From NCBI RefSeq assembly GCF_009695635.1, contig NZ_VUNN01000004.1, positions 62,001 through 126,000 on the forward strand: DNA of 64,000 nt, in the 5' to 3' direction. The stretch is from Bullifex porci (GTDB taxonomy: Bacteria; Spirochaetota; Spirochaetia; Sphaerochaetales; Sphaerochaetaceae). The notes beneath the pieces are model-generated. The model did not search any database. It worked only from the letters and a program-made list of their open reading frames with translations, and was not told the origin of the DNA. Position numbers and translations under genes: made by a program. How positions within the stretch are numbered: the stretch's first letter is position 1; each line of letters begins with the position of its first letter. Shown here in pieces: positions 9,173 through 16,981 of the stretch.

Positions 9173-10384
9173 ATGAGTAGTCCATCTATTGCATTAGGCA
9201 TGAATAATGGTATTGATTTTGAAATTGAATGGGACGATAAAGGAGTAAGTACTTTAGTTCAAGAGGTAGGTTTAGCTTTTGAAGAAATAAAAAAAGTAAC
9301 TGTAGTATCTTCATTGAGAGATTTACTAACCTCAATATGCTATCAGGTGATGAAGGGAGAAGGCACCTCAGTCCACGTTACAGACATTAAATACAACCTT
9401 GAGTTCTCATCTCACTTTAAATATAGAACTACAATTGGTGGAGCTGGTAGTAGAGCTGCAATAGTATTGTCTAAGCTAGATATACTCTCTTACCTTCATT
9501 TAGTAAGTATAAATAAGGAAACAAGGGAATTGCTTCCAAAAGGTGTTAAATATTATTGTGGCAACACACAAGATACATTCTACCCTCATTTAATAATCCA
9601 ATTTCCTAAAAATGCTGTAATAACTGGGAATGATTGGCAGATAAAATCTCCTCGTGCAAATAGAGCAATGTACCTACATGATCCAGATTTACAAACAATG
9701 CCTCTCTCATATGATTTCTTTAAGGAGGGTGGCAAAAGTAAGGTTTTATTAATTGGCGGCTTTACTACAATTCCTGATATAGAAAAATCGTTAGTAAAAG
9801 CAGATGAAGTATTTACACTTATCGAAAAGTTCGTCGATAAGGATTGTGAAATCTACTATGAGGACTCATGTCCTCCTCATGGAATAAGACCTGAGCTAAT
9901 AAAGGTTTGGACAAAAATAGCTGCAAAGGTAGATGTTTTTGGAATGAATGAGGATGAGCTTCAGGAGCATATTGGAAGGAAAATAAATCTTCTGGACCCT
10001 AACGAGGTATTATTGGCTATAAAGGAGCTTGCTGAGCTTATCCCAGCTAAACGCTATGTAATTCACTCAAGATATTGGGCTATTTGCTATGCAAAGGATG
10101 CTTCAAATTATCATGATGCTTTATTAGAGGCTACAAAGCTTGCAACTACCAGATTCCGCTTAGGAGATAATATTTCTCCATCTGATTTAGATGAAACTGC
10201 TAAGCTAAAGGATGATCCTGAGGGTGGTCCTTTTGCTTTAGAGTTTAATAAGCTATTTAGTAAAGACGTTGCAATTTGCGTACCTGCATATGAGGTTACT
10301 CAAGATAAGGTAACAACTATAGGACTTGGAGATACCTTTGTTGCAGGCTTCTTAAAGCAACGTGCAGATGATTTAAACAAGTAG
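9173..10384 (+). CDS. ADP-dependent phosphofructokinase/glucokinase family protein
   Basis: The protein has 403 residues and resembles the ADP_PFK_GK family of the ribokinase superfamily, known best from Thermococcales and methanogens and from vertebrate ADPGK. Visible motifs are GGAGSRA (89-95, sugar-binding region), YYEDS (228-232, where archaeal enzymes have HxE), the metal-binding NxxE motif in MNEDE (258-262), and GLGD (384-387) with the catalytic Asp near the C-terminus. It would phosphorylate a hexose or hexose phosphate using ADP as donor. A GGAGG ribosome site precedes the ATG. It is divergent from the sugar permeases, which suggests a catabolic role. The His-to-Tyr change in HxE is worth noting. 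The family call rests on motifs and length only. Confidence 0.8.
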   Translation: MSSPSIALGMNNGIDFEIEWDDKGVSTLVQEVGLAFEEIKKVTVVSSLRDLLTSICYQVMKGEGTSVHVTDIKYNLEFSSHFKYRTTIGGAGSRAAIVLSKLDILSYLHLVSINKETRELLPKGVKYYCGNTQDTFYPHLIIQFPKNAVITGNDWQIKSPRANRAMYLHDPDLQTMPLSYDFFKEGGKSKVLLIGGFTTIPDIEKSLVKADEVFTLIEKFVDKDCEIYYEDSCPPHGIRPELIKVWTKIAAKVDVFGMNEDELQEHIGRKINLLDPNEVLLAIKELAELIPAKRYVIHSRYWAICYAKDASNYHDALLEATKLATTRFRLGDNISPSDLDETAKLKDDPEGGPFALEFNKLFSKDVAICVPAYEVTQDKVTTIGLGDTFVAGFLKQRADDLNK

Positions 10385-10426
10385 TAAGAAAACAAGTTGA
10401 TAAAACACTATACTAAAATATTCTCT

Positions 10427-10458
10427 ATCCTTCTTGGGTTTTCCAGGAAGGATTTTTT
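10427..10458 (+). terminator. Rho-independent terminator of the ADP-dependent kinase gene
   Basis: Stem ATCCTTCTTGG (10427-10437) paired with CCAGGAAGGAT (10443-10453), then a run of T. Confidence 0.8.
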
Positions 10459-10613
10459 GTACCTTCTAAAAATTAATAAAAAATTTTTAATTTGTTTATT
10501 TAAAAGAAATAACATATAAAAGCTTAAATTTCCATGATTTTACCTTATTTTTAAATTATATTAATAGTGAAGAGGCCTTTAAGAACCTTGATTATAAAAC
10601 AGCAAAAACAATA

Positions 10614-10709
10614 TGAAGTGACCTCGGATTTGTAGAATCGTGGATTTAGCATATCCAAGGTATATAATACAAAAGATATGCATTACCTCATACAAAGGAG
10701 ATCACTTCA
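10614..10709 (+). promoter_or_regulatory. Inverted repeat that can hide the transposase ribosome site
   Basis: TGAAGTGACCTC (10614-10625) is complementary, with one mismatch, to GAGATCACTTCA (10698-10709), which directly abuts the transposase ATG at 10710 and includes part of its AAAGGAG ribosome site. Pairing in a read-through transcript would block translation, a known way for insertion elements to avoid activation by outside promoters. It may instead be part of a bridge-RNA fold. Confidence 0.5.
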
Positions 10710-11873
10710 ATGATTAACAACAATCAAATTATAAGAGCAATCGGAATCGACGTCCATAAGGATTCATACTCAATTTCTGCATTTGATCCGCAAACAACTA
10801 ACTTTAGTGCAGAAACTACAGTTGCAGCAGACTCGAAGAGTGTCATTACCTATCTCAAGAGGTTAAAGAAAGAAATAGCAGTGCCTGTAACAATTGAAAT
10901 AGGATATGAGGCTGGTCCAACAGGTTTTGGACTCAAGAGAGATCTTGAAAAAGCAGGATACACATGTCACGTAATGGCGCCAACAAGTATCTATCGCCCT
11001 GCTGCAGGTGTAAAGGTAAAGACTGATGCAAAGGATGCAAGAACTCTTGCGAAGGCTGTCTATTGGGGCTCTTACTCTGAAGTCGTTCCTCTATCTGAAG
11101 AAGATGAATCCTATAGGGATTACATCAGAATGCGTGATGACAGGAAGGAAGCACTTAAGAAAGCAAAGCAGAACCTTTTGTCATTTCTCTTGAGAAAAGG
11201 CAGAAAGTATAGTGGAAATCCTTGGACACAGAAGCATCTCTCTTGGCTCAAGAAGCAAGAATTTGAGAGTCCAATAGATAAGCTTACAATCCAGGAATAC
11301 CTGAATGAGGTCACAAGGCTGAATGATGCCATTGTGCTACTTGATGCCAAGATAGAGGAATTTTCAAGAGAAGACAGATACAAAGATAAGGTTGATAAGC
11401 TTAGATGCTTTGCAGGAATAGATACGCACGTAGCCATGGTCATGATTACAGAGATTGGTGACTATAATAGGTTTACATCGGCAGAAGCTTTTTCTTCTTA
11501 CCTAGGATTATGTCCAGGAGAACATTCAAGTGGTAAAAGCACTCAAAAAGGTGGAATAACAAAAGCAGGCAACAGTCACTGTAGAAAGCTACTATGTGAA
11601 AGTGCAAATTCAATTGCACGTACAAATCCATACAAAAAATCCAAGAGGCTACTTGAAAGGCAAAAAGGAATATCTCCAGATATCATTTCATATGCAGACA
11701 GGGGATCAACAAGGATCAAGAGTAAGTACTTCAACCTTGTAGAGTATGGCAAGAACGCCAATGTTGCAAAGGCAGCATGTGCTCGTGAGCTCGCTTGTTT
11801 CATCTGGGGAATGATGACTGAACATATGGAATCAAGGGGTGAGATAAGGGAAACTGTACAACAGGTTATTTAA
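10710..11873 (+). CDS. IS110 family transposase
   Basis: The protein has 387 residues. The N-terminal DEDD (RuvC-like) domain starts at IRAIGIDVHKDSYS (Asp14) and continues through IEIGYEAGPTGFGL and VKTDAKDARTLAKAV, which supply the acidic residues. The C-terminal Transposase_20 domain holds LGLCPGEHSSGKSTQKGG and ITKAGNSHCRKLL, the region of the catalytic serine. These recombinases work with a non-coding bridge (seeker) RNA encoded in the element. The reading frame is intact with a good AAAGGAG ribosome site, so the protein could be active. It is followed by a structured non-coding stretch rather than by another gene. Confidence 0.92.
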   Translation: MINNNQIIRAIGIDVHKDSYSISAFDPQTTNFSAETTVAADSKSVITYLKRLKKEIAVPVTIEIGYEAGPTGFGLKRDLEKAGYTCHVMAPTSIYRPAAGVKVKTDAKDARTLAKAVYWGSYSEVVPLSEEDESYRDYIRMRDDRKEALKKAKQNLLSFLLRKGRKYSGNPWTQKHLSWLKKQEFESPIDKLTIQEYLNEVTRLNDAIVLLDAKIEEFSREDRYKDKVDKLRCFAGIDTHVAMVMITEIGDYNRFTSAEAFSSYLGLCPGEHSSGKSTQKGGITKAGNSHCRKLLCESANSIARTNPYKKSKRLLERQKGISPDIISYADRGSTRIKSKYFNLVEYGKNANVAKAACARELACFIWGMMTEHMESRGEIRETVQQVI

Positions 11874-12091
11874 TAATGGTATTTAGCTGAGTCCTTCTTG
11901 GTGGGTTAACGACAGTCAAGATCTTGCCATCCTCGAAATAATTATAAGACATGCCACAGACATGACTCTTGGGCAAAAACAGAGCGGGCAGTAAGCGGAC
12001 CATTGGCCTACGGTAACCAATCCATGAATATGAAAGTGGTCAAAAGCTGAAAAACTGGATAGCCTAACAAGATGGACTTAGCTTCTTAGAT
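11874..12091 (+). ncRNA. Candidate bridge/seeker RNA region of the IS110 element
   Basis: No reading frame is visible in this stretch. It contains a nested stem: GACCA (11998-12002) with TGGTC (12037-12041), and inside it TTGG (12003-12006) with CCAA (12017-12020). Base composition is higher in GC than in the flanks. In IS1111-type members of the family the guide RNA is encoded downstream of the transposase, which fits this place. In the IS110 subgroup it lies upstream, so the 10614-10709 leader is the alternative. The call is inferred from family knowledge plus one visible fold. Confidence 0.4.
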
Positions 12092-12402
12092 ATGTGTATT
12101 AATACAAGGGAATATATAAGAGATGAAAATAATTTAAATTACCACTTGATTACGGTCACATCATATGAATTATTAGAAACAATAATGAAGGTAGATATTC
12201 CAAATGATGGAGGTTATAACATGTGTAAGGCAATTGAAGATATAAAAATGATGGAAAGCTTGAGGGGATCCTTGAGGGCGAAGTTAAAATACTATATGAG
12301 TTAACTCGTGATGGAATAATTACAAAAGAAACTGCTGCTAATAAGCTTAATATTACTGTTAAAAAGTTTGAAAAAGATATGGAAGCTTATTTTACTAAAT
12401 AA
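12092..12402 (+). pseudogene. Decayed 3' part of an Rpn/PD-(D/E)XK nuclease-type gene
   Basis: Two frames must be joined to read it. The first gives EYIRDENNLNYHLITVTSYELLETIM and PNDGGYNMCKAIEDIKMMESL. After a one-base slip in the G-run near 12262-12268 the second gives ILEGEVKILYELTRDGIITKE, then the stretch to KFEKDMEAYFTK and stop. The layout (MC-x-AIED-x-(K/R) followed by a glycine/glutamate-rich linker and a short helical tail) is that of the C-terminus of the Rpn-type putative transposase/nuclease proteins common in spirochaetes and Bacteroidota. The N-terminal catalytic part is missing, with the IS110 element in its place. Confidence 0.55.
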
Positions 12403-12410
12403 TAGTTTAT

Positions 12411-12430
12411 AAGGGGCATTTCTGCCCCTT
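12411..12430. terminator. Short GC hairpin between convergent genes
   Basis: AAGGGGCA pairs with TGCCCCTT around a four-base loop. It lies just past the stop of the minus-strand dehydratase gene and past the decayed nuclease on the plus strand. The T-tract is poor on both sides, so it is only a likely terminator. Confidence 0.5.
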
Positions 12431-12436
12431 ATTATC

Positions 12437-14200
12437 TTATAAATCTATATATGCACCCTTCATTGGGCTGGCTGCGAATCGAGAGAAAATACCAAGAGCA
12501 CCTTTATCATATCTAGGCTTTTTAGGAATATACTTTGCCTTTCTTTCTGCAAGAATTTTATCAATTTCCTCAAGAGATTTTCTTTCGCCCTTAATGCCTA
12601 CAATATTTAGCTTTCTTTCATCAACATCAATTTCGATTAAGTCTCCCTCTTCTACTAGAGCTATAGGACCGCCGTCGATAGCTTCAGGACTACAGTGCCC
12701 AATTACAGGACCTGTAGATGCACCAGAAAAGCGACCATCTGTAATAAGAGCAATGCTTCTTCCTAGCTCCTTATCACTACTAATAGCCTCACTAGTATAG
12801 AACATCTCAGGCATTCCACTTCCCTTAGGACCCTCATACCTAATAAATACAGCATCACCCTTTTCTACTCTATGCTCTAATACAGCAGCTAAGCACTCCT
12901 CCTCACTATCAAATGGGCGAGCTCTAAGTACTGCTTTAAACATCTCCTTTGGACATGCAGTATGCTTAATTACAGCACCCTCAGGTGCAAGATTACCTCT
13001 TAATATAGCAATACTACCACCTGTTCCAATTGGCTTATCATATGGTCTAATAATATCCTCTCTCTTAATATTCACACCATATCTTTGATTAAAAGCATGT
13101 AGATGTTCCTCACATTCTTCAAAATAATGTGACTTCTCAAGCTCCTCTAGATTTTCACCAAGAGTCTTTCCAGTTACAGTAAGTACATCAAGATTCAGAT
13201 GACTCTTTATTTCCTCCATGATTCTTGGAACACCACCCGCATAGTAGAAGGTTTCTGCAGGCCATCTTCCCGCTGGTCTAATATCTAATAGATAGCGCGC
13301 ATTACGATGAAGGCGATCGAAATCATCACCAGTTATTGTTATTCCTAGCTCATGAGCTATTGCAGGGATATGAAGTAAACAGTTTGTACTACCAGATATA
13401 GCAGCATGAACTAAAATTGCATTTTCAAAGCTCTTTGCAGTTACTATATCAGAAGGTCTTAAGCCACCCTTTAATGTATTCCTTACAACCTGTCTACCAG
13501 CATTGTAAGCAACCTTCTCAAGGCTACTTGAGATTGATGGCATTAAAGCTGAGCCAGGTAGAGCTAAGCCTAAGGACTCTGCCATTATTTGCATTGTTGA
13601 TGCTGTACCAATAAAGGAACAAGCACCACACGATGGACAAGCATTGTGCTTTGCCCAATCGAGCTTAGAGGAGTCAATTTCACCTCTTGAATACATTGCA
13701 CTATACATACCTAATTGCTCAAGGGTGAGCATATCAGGACCAGCATTCATTGTTCCACCTGGAACTACTATTGAAGGAATATTAACCCTAGCTAATCCCA
13801 TCAAATTACCAGGAAGCCCCTTATCACATGATGAGATAAAAACACCGCCATCAAATGGAGTTGCTTGAGCTTGAATTTCTATCATATTTGCGATCATCTC
13901 TCGGGAAGAGAGTGAATAATTTATTCCATCTGTACCTTGGCTCTCTCCATCGCACATATCTGTACAAAAGTATCTAGCACCAAAGCCACCCTCATCCATT
14001 ATTCCCTTCCTTACCTGCTCAACTAATCTATTTAAATGAGCACTACCAGGATGGCTATCACCATAGGTACTCTCTATGAATATCTGTGGTTTACTTAAGT
14101 CCTCTTTTTTCCACCCAGAGCCAATCCTCAAAGGATCAAGCTCAGGAGAAAGCTTTCTCATTTTCTGACTAATTAATTCCATATGTTTCTCCTTTTTCAT
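12437..14200 (-). CDS. IlvD/Edd family Fe-S dehydratase (sugar-acid or dihydroxy-acid dehydratase)
   Basis: The protein has 587 residues. The cluster-binding cysteines are in YFCTDMCDGESQGTDG, FISSCDKGLPGNL and HNACPSCGACSFIGTA, and the C-terminal RFSGASTGPVIGHCSPEA motif is present. The family dehydrates 2,3-dihydroxy acids (IlvD), 6-phosphogluconate (Edd) or aldonic acids such as xylonate. The early YGDSHPGSAHL stretch resembles the sugar-acid branch more than classical IlvD. It overlaps the isomerase gene upstream by four bases (ATGA), so the two are co-translated. No other isoleucine/valine genes are nearby, and a DeoR regulator sits next door, so I favour sugar-acid catabolism. Which substrate is open. 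Confidence 0.85.
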   Translation of the reverse strand: MKKEKHMELISQKMRKLSPELDPLRIGSGWKKEDLSKPQIFIESTYGDSHPGSAHLNRLVEQVRKGIMDEGGFGARYFCTDMCDGESQGTDGINYSLSSREMIANMIEIQAQATPFDGGVFISSCDKGLPGNLMGLARVNIPSIVVPGGTMNAGPDMLTLEQLGMYSAMYSRGEIDSSKLDWAKHNACPSCGACSFIGTASTMQIMAESLGLALPGSALMPSISSSLEKVAYNAGRQVVRNTLKGGLRPSDIVTAKSFENAILVHAAISGSTNCLLHIPAIAHELGITITGDDFDRLHRNARYLLDIRPAGRWPAETFYYAGGVPRIMEEIKSHLNLDVLTVTGKTLGENLEELEKSHYFEECEEHLHAFNQRYGVNIKREDIIRPYDKPIGTGGSIAILRGNLAPEGAVIKHTACPKEMFKAVLRARPFDSEEECLAAVLEHRVEKGDAVFIRYEGPKGSGMPEMFYTSEAISSDKELGRSIALITDGRFSGASTGPVIGHCSPEAIDGGPIALVEEGDLIEIDVDERKLNIVGIKGERKSLEEIDKILAERKAKYIPKKPRYDKGALGIFSRFAASPMKGAYIDL

Positions 14201-15246
14201 ACCTTAGGTCCGTGAAATATATAAATTAAACTATCTTCCTTAGCACTTATTAGAGCTTCATCATTTGAAGCAGAAATAAATAGTTGCTCTCCACCCTTAT
14301 AGGACTCATCATCAATAAATCCCTTTCCATTCATTATATATAATCCTATAAAGGATTTAGCTGAAGAAAGCTTATATTGATAACCCTTCTTTAGCTTTAA
14401 AGATTCCATTGAAAAGCAATCGGTCATATCATAAGAGATAAGAGATGATAGCTCATATCCAATATTGCTAGATATAATATTTTTCACACAAAGAGCTGTT
14501 TTAAATAGCTCCTCCTCCGATGTACCATTGTAATCAAAGCAATCAAACATCTTATAAAAGCCAAGTCCCTGATGGCAGAGAATATCATCAATTACAAGAC
14601 CACTAGGAGTTGTTCTCTCAACTCTTATTGTGTAATCAGTTGGCTCCTGGATTTCCATTAGGAAGGTATCCTTACCAATAGCATGAGGAACACCTCCTCT
14701 TATTAAAAATGTATCTCCTATCTTTGCCTTTACATGGTGTAAGCAGGAAAGCATTCCTGAAATATCTTGAACATCAAAGTAGTTTTTCCACTCATCTCTA
14801 GTTACCCCTTCCTTAAAACCAATGTAGATATTTGGATCATCTCCACCAAGGATATGCCAGCACTCTGTTTTACCAAATTGTGAATTAAATAGGCTTCTAG
14901 CCTTCTCCTTATTTGGATGAACCTGAACAGATAGTCGCTCAGCTGAATCAATAAGCTTTATTAAAACTCCAGGAGTACTACCATATTTCTTATAATGTGT
15001 ACTTCCTAGCATTCTTCTTGGATCTTCTTCAATAATTGATTTTAAAGTAATACCACTTTCTAAAGCATGAGAAAGACCCTCCTCAGGTCCTAATGAATGA
15101 GAGCCATTATTAGCAGTTACACAAGATATTATCCATTCCTCTGGGAAATGTGATATCTTAGGATTTTCTTTGCCCTCTAGTTCATCAAGTTTCTTTCCAC
15201 CACAATAAGTTCTCCACGCTCTAGGGTTATCTAGCTTAATTATCAT
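14197..15246 (-). CDS. manA: Class I mannose-6-phosphate isomerase
   Basis: The protein has 349 residues of the cupin-type phosphomannose isomerase family. Zinc-site motifs are QVHPNKEKARSLFNSQFGKTECWHIL (His and Glu) and the later GGVPHAIGKDTFLMEIQEPTDYTIRVER (His and substrate-binding residues). It interconverts mannose-6-phosphate and fructose-6-phosphate, feeding mannose to glycolysis. It is the first gene of a two-gene operon with the dehydratase and is divergent from the DeoR regulator at 15397. A GGAG ribosome site precedes the ATG. The promoter region carries the TAAC-N5-GTTA site at 15263-15283, so DeoR control is likely. Related isomerases can act on other sugars, so the substrate is probable rather than certain. 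Confidence 0.85.
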   Translation of the reverse strand: MIIKLDNPRAWRTYCGGKKLDELEGKENPKISHFPEEWIISCVTANNGSHSLGPEEGLSHALESGITLKSIIEEDPRRMLGSTHYKKYGSTPGVLIKLIDSAERLSVQVHPNKEKARSLFNSQFGKTECWHILGGDDPNIYIGFKEGVTRDEWKNYFDVQDISGMLSCLHHVKAKIGDTFLIRGGVPHAIGKDTFLMEIQEPTDYTIRVERTTPSGLVIDDILCHQGLGFYKMFDCFDYNGTSEEELFKTALCVKNIISSNIGYELSSLISYDMTDCFSMESLKLKKGYQYKLSSAKSFIGLYIMNGKGFIDDESYKGGEQLFISASNDEALISAKEDSLIYIFHGPKV

Positions 15247-15262
15247 TTTACGCTCCGTATAT

Positions 15263-15283
15263 TTGGTAACTTTTTGTTATATT
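15263..15283. promoter_or_regulatory. Candidate DeoR-type operator, copy 1
   Basis: TTGGTAACTT, four bases, then TTATATT, with the inverted repeat TAAC-N5-GTTA at its core. It matches 19 of 21 bases of a site on the opposite strand at 20568-20588 upstream of the binding-protein/aldolase/kinase operon. A half-like copy, TTAGTAACTT, lies at 15358-15367 just before the regulator gene. Confidence 0.6.
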
Positions 15284-15396
15284 ATGAGTATATTATAGTA
15301 TATTTAAAAAAAATTGTGTTTTTTAATATCAATAAAATAAAAAAATGTATTATCATATTAGTAACTTTGAATTCAGGTTTTAAGGAGTGTTGAATA

Positions 15397-16164
15397 ATGA
15401 TTAGAAGTGAACGAATTGATAAGATGGAGGAATATATAGTCAAGAATGGATTTGTTTCACTAGATAATCTTTCAAAGGAGTTTGGTATCTCACTAAACAC
15501 TATTAGGAGAGATGTTTCAGAGCTTCTATCAAATGGTAAATTAAAGAAAGTATATGGGGGTGTATCAGCTATTAAGGAGCAATCACCACAAAGCACATTA
15601 ACAACGGTTTCAGAAAGAAGGATGAGAAATTTAGAACAAAAGGAGCGTATTGCTAAATATGCTTCTACCTTTGTAGAGGATAACTCAACTATCTTTGTCG
15701 ACTCTGGTTCTACTACAGCTTTGATGATTCCTTATTTAGCTTTAAAGAAGAATATTACAATAATTACCCATAGCCTCACTATTATGGCAGAAGCAGCGAA
15801 ATATGATAGCTTAAATTTAATTGGAATAGGAGGAATATACCAACAATCTAGTACATCCTTCATCGGAAATACAGTAATAGATGCTATGCAGGATATGTCC
15901 TTTGATATAGTATTTATGGGAACTACTAGTATTATGGAGGAAGGTCTTGCAACTAATATTTATTTAGAGGCAGAGATAAAGAAAAATATTGCTGTACATG
16001 CAAAAAAGGTTTTCCTATTAGCTGACCATAGTAAATGGGAAAAGAGAGCCGCCTTCAGCTTTTGTAGCTATGATTCTATAGACTATCTTATTACAGATGA
16101 AAATTTACCAGAGAATATTAGTAACAAAATGAAGGATAAGAATGTATCGATAATTGTGGTATAG
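15397..16164 (+). CDS. DeoR family transcriptional regulator
   Basis: The protein has 255 residues. The N-terminal winged helix contains GFVSLDNLSKEFGISLNTIRR (about residues 16-36) and runs on through DVSELLSNGKLKKVYGG. The C-terminal DeoR sensor domain follows, with IFVDSGSTTALMIPYL, the sugar-phosphate isomerase-like phosphate-binding segment. Such proteins repress sugar-catabolism operons and are released by a phosphorylated sugar intermediate. The gene is divergent from manA and the dehydratase, and the 150-base gap holds candidate operators. An AAGGAG ribosome site is present. The AraC-type regulator follows after a four-base gap. Confidence 0.9.
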   Translation: MIRSERIDKMEEYIVKNGFVSLDNLSKEFGISLNTIRRDVSELLSNGKLKKVYGGVSAIKEQSPQSTLTTVSERRMRNLEQKERIAKYASTFVEDNSTIFVDSGSTTALMIPYLALKKNITIITHSLTIMAEAAKYDSLNLIGIGGIYQQSSTSFIGNTVIDAMQDMSFDIVFMGTTSIMEEGLATNIYLEAEIKKNIAVHAKKVFLLADHSKWEKRAAFSFCSYDSIDYLITDENLPENISNKMKDKNVSIIVV

Positions 16165-16168
16165 TGCT

Positions 16169-16981
16169 ATGTTTTCAATTGCTCATCTAACCACATCGGA
16201 GCTGATGCCACTACACCTAAAGGGTAAAAGATTTCGTATCCTATTTAATATAGGAGGTGAAGTTAGTGTTATTTTTAATCATAAGGTGGTTCAATTTCCA
16301 AAGTATGCAATACTTTTAATGGATCAAAATGATTCATTACAAATGAAATTTAGTGAAAAATTAGATCGCTTTGAGCTTTCATGTAGTGTAGATAGCATTA
16401 TGATAGCATCGGACGATAACACTAATTTAATGAAGTGCTTCTTAGAGAAGAAATACGCAAATGAAATATTTATTTGTCCAAGTGAGGAGGAGTCATTGCT
16501 CCTTCTCTCCTTGTTTTCAAAGCTAGAAAGCTTAACAGATAGTGATGAATATGGCTCCTCTCTTTATAAAAAGCTTCTATTTACAGAATGCTTACTTCGA
16601 ATAAATATAATATTTAATAAATCCTCTACTATATTATCTAAATCAAATCTAACACTTTCAGAAACTCTTCAAAAAATAATTGATTACATCAGAAGTGACT
16701 ACTGGGATGAAATCACTCTAGATAGTCTTTCAATAAAGTTTAGAATTAGTAAAAATAATTTGTGTAGTCTCTTTGCCGAGAATCTAGGCTGCTCTCCAAT
16801 TCAATTTTTAATTAATTACAGGCTAACTATCGCTCAAGATTTATTAAAAACAAAGATTACTACAGAAGAGGTTTGTGGAGAGGTTGGCTTTAATAACTAC
16901 TCACACTTTTCAAGGACCTTTAAAAAGCACGTTGGCTTAAGCCCAAAACAATATCAAAAGAAATACAATTTAAACAATTAG
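16169..16981 (+). CDS. AraC family transcriptional regulator
   Basis: The protein has about 270 residues. The C-terminal double helix-turn-helix runs from LQKIIDYIRSDYWDEITLDSL to VCGEVGFNNYSHFSRTFKKHVGLSPKQYQ, the AraC signature. The N-terminal ~150 residues are a poorly conserved sensor domain. It is co-transcribed with the DeoR gene. A TTG at 16154 that overlaps the DeoR stop is a possible alternative start; I chose the ATG at 16169, four bases after that stop, though no clear ribosome site is seen for either. Its 3' end overlaps the convergent FGGY kinase by four bases. Its targets are not evident, but the flanking sugar operons are likely. Confidence 0.85.
   Translation: MFSIAHLTTSELMPLHLKGKRFRILFNIGGEVSVIFNHKVVQFPKYAILLMDQNDSLQMKFSEKLDRFELSCSVDSIMIASDDNTNLMKCFLEKKYANEIFICPSEEESLLLLSLFSKLESLTDSDEYGSSLYKKLLFTECLLRINIIFNKSSTILSKSNLTLSETLQKIIDYIRSDYWDEITLDSLSIKFRISKNNLCSLFAENLGCSPIQFLINYRLTIAQDLLKTKITTEEVCGEVGFNNYSHFSRTFKKHVGLSPKQYQKKYNLNN

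Larger units (their letters stand above)
10614..12091 (+). mobile_element. IS110-family insertion element (ends approximate)
   Basis: The element consists of a 387-residue DEDD transposase gene with about 95 bases of leader and about 215 bases of downstream sequence that is clearly less AT-rich and more structured than the surroundings. IS110-type elements lack obvious terminal inverted repeats and usually make no long duplication, so the exact ends cannot be read from sequence; I set them where base composition changes. The right flank continues into a decayed nuclease gene (12092-12402). The left flank carries a short in-frame stretch (FKNLDYKTAKTI, about 10577-10612) that may be the other side of the same broken gene. 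Confidence 0.7.

Noticed and set aside
12092-12304. Intact 70-residue protein
   Set aside because: Its useful similarity continues in another frame after a one-base slip, so it is a fragment of a broken nuclease-type gene.
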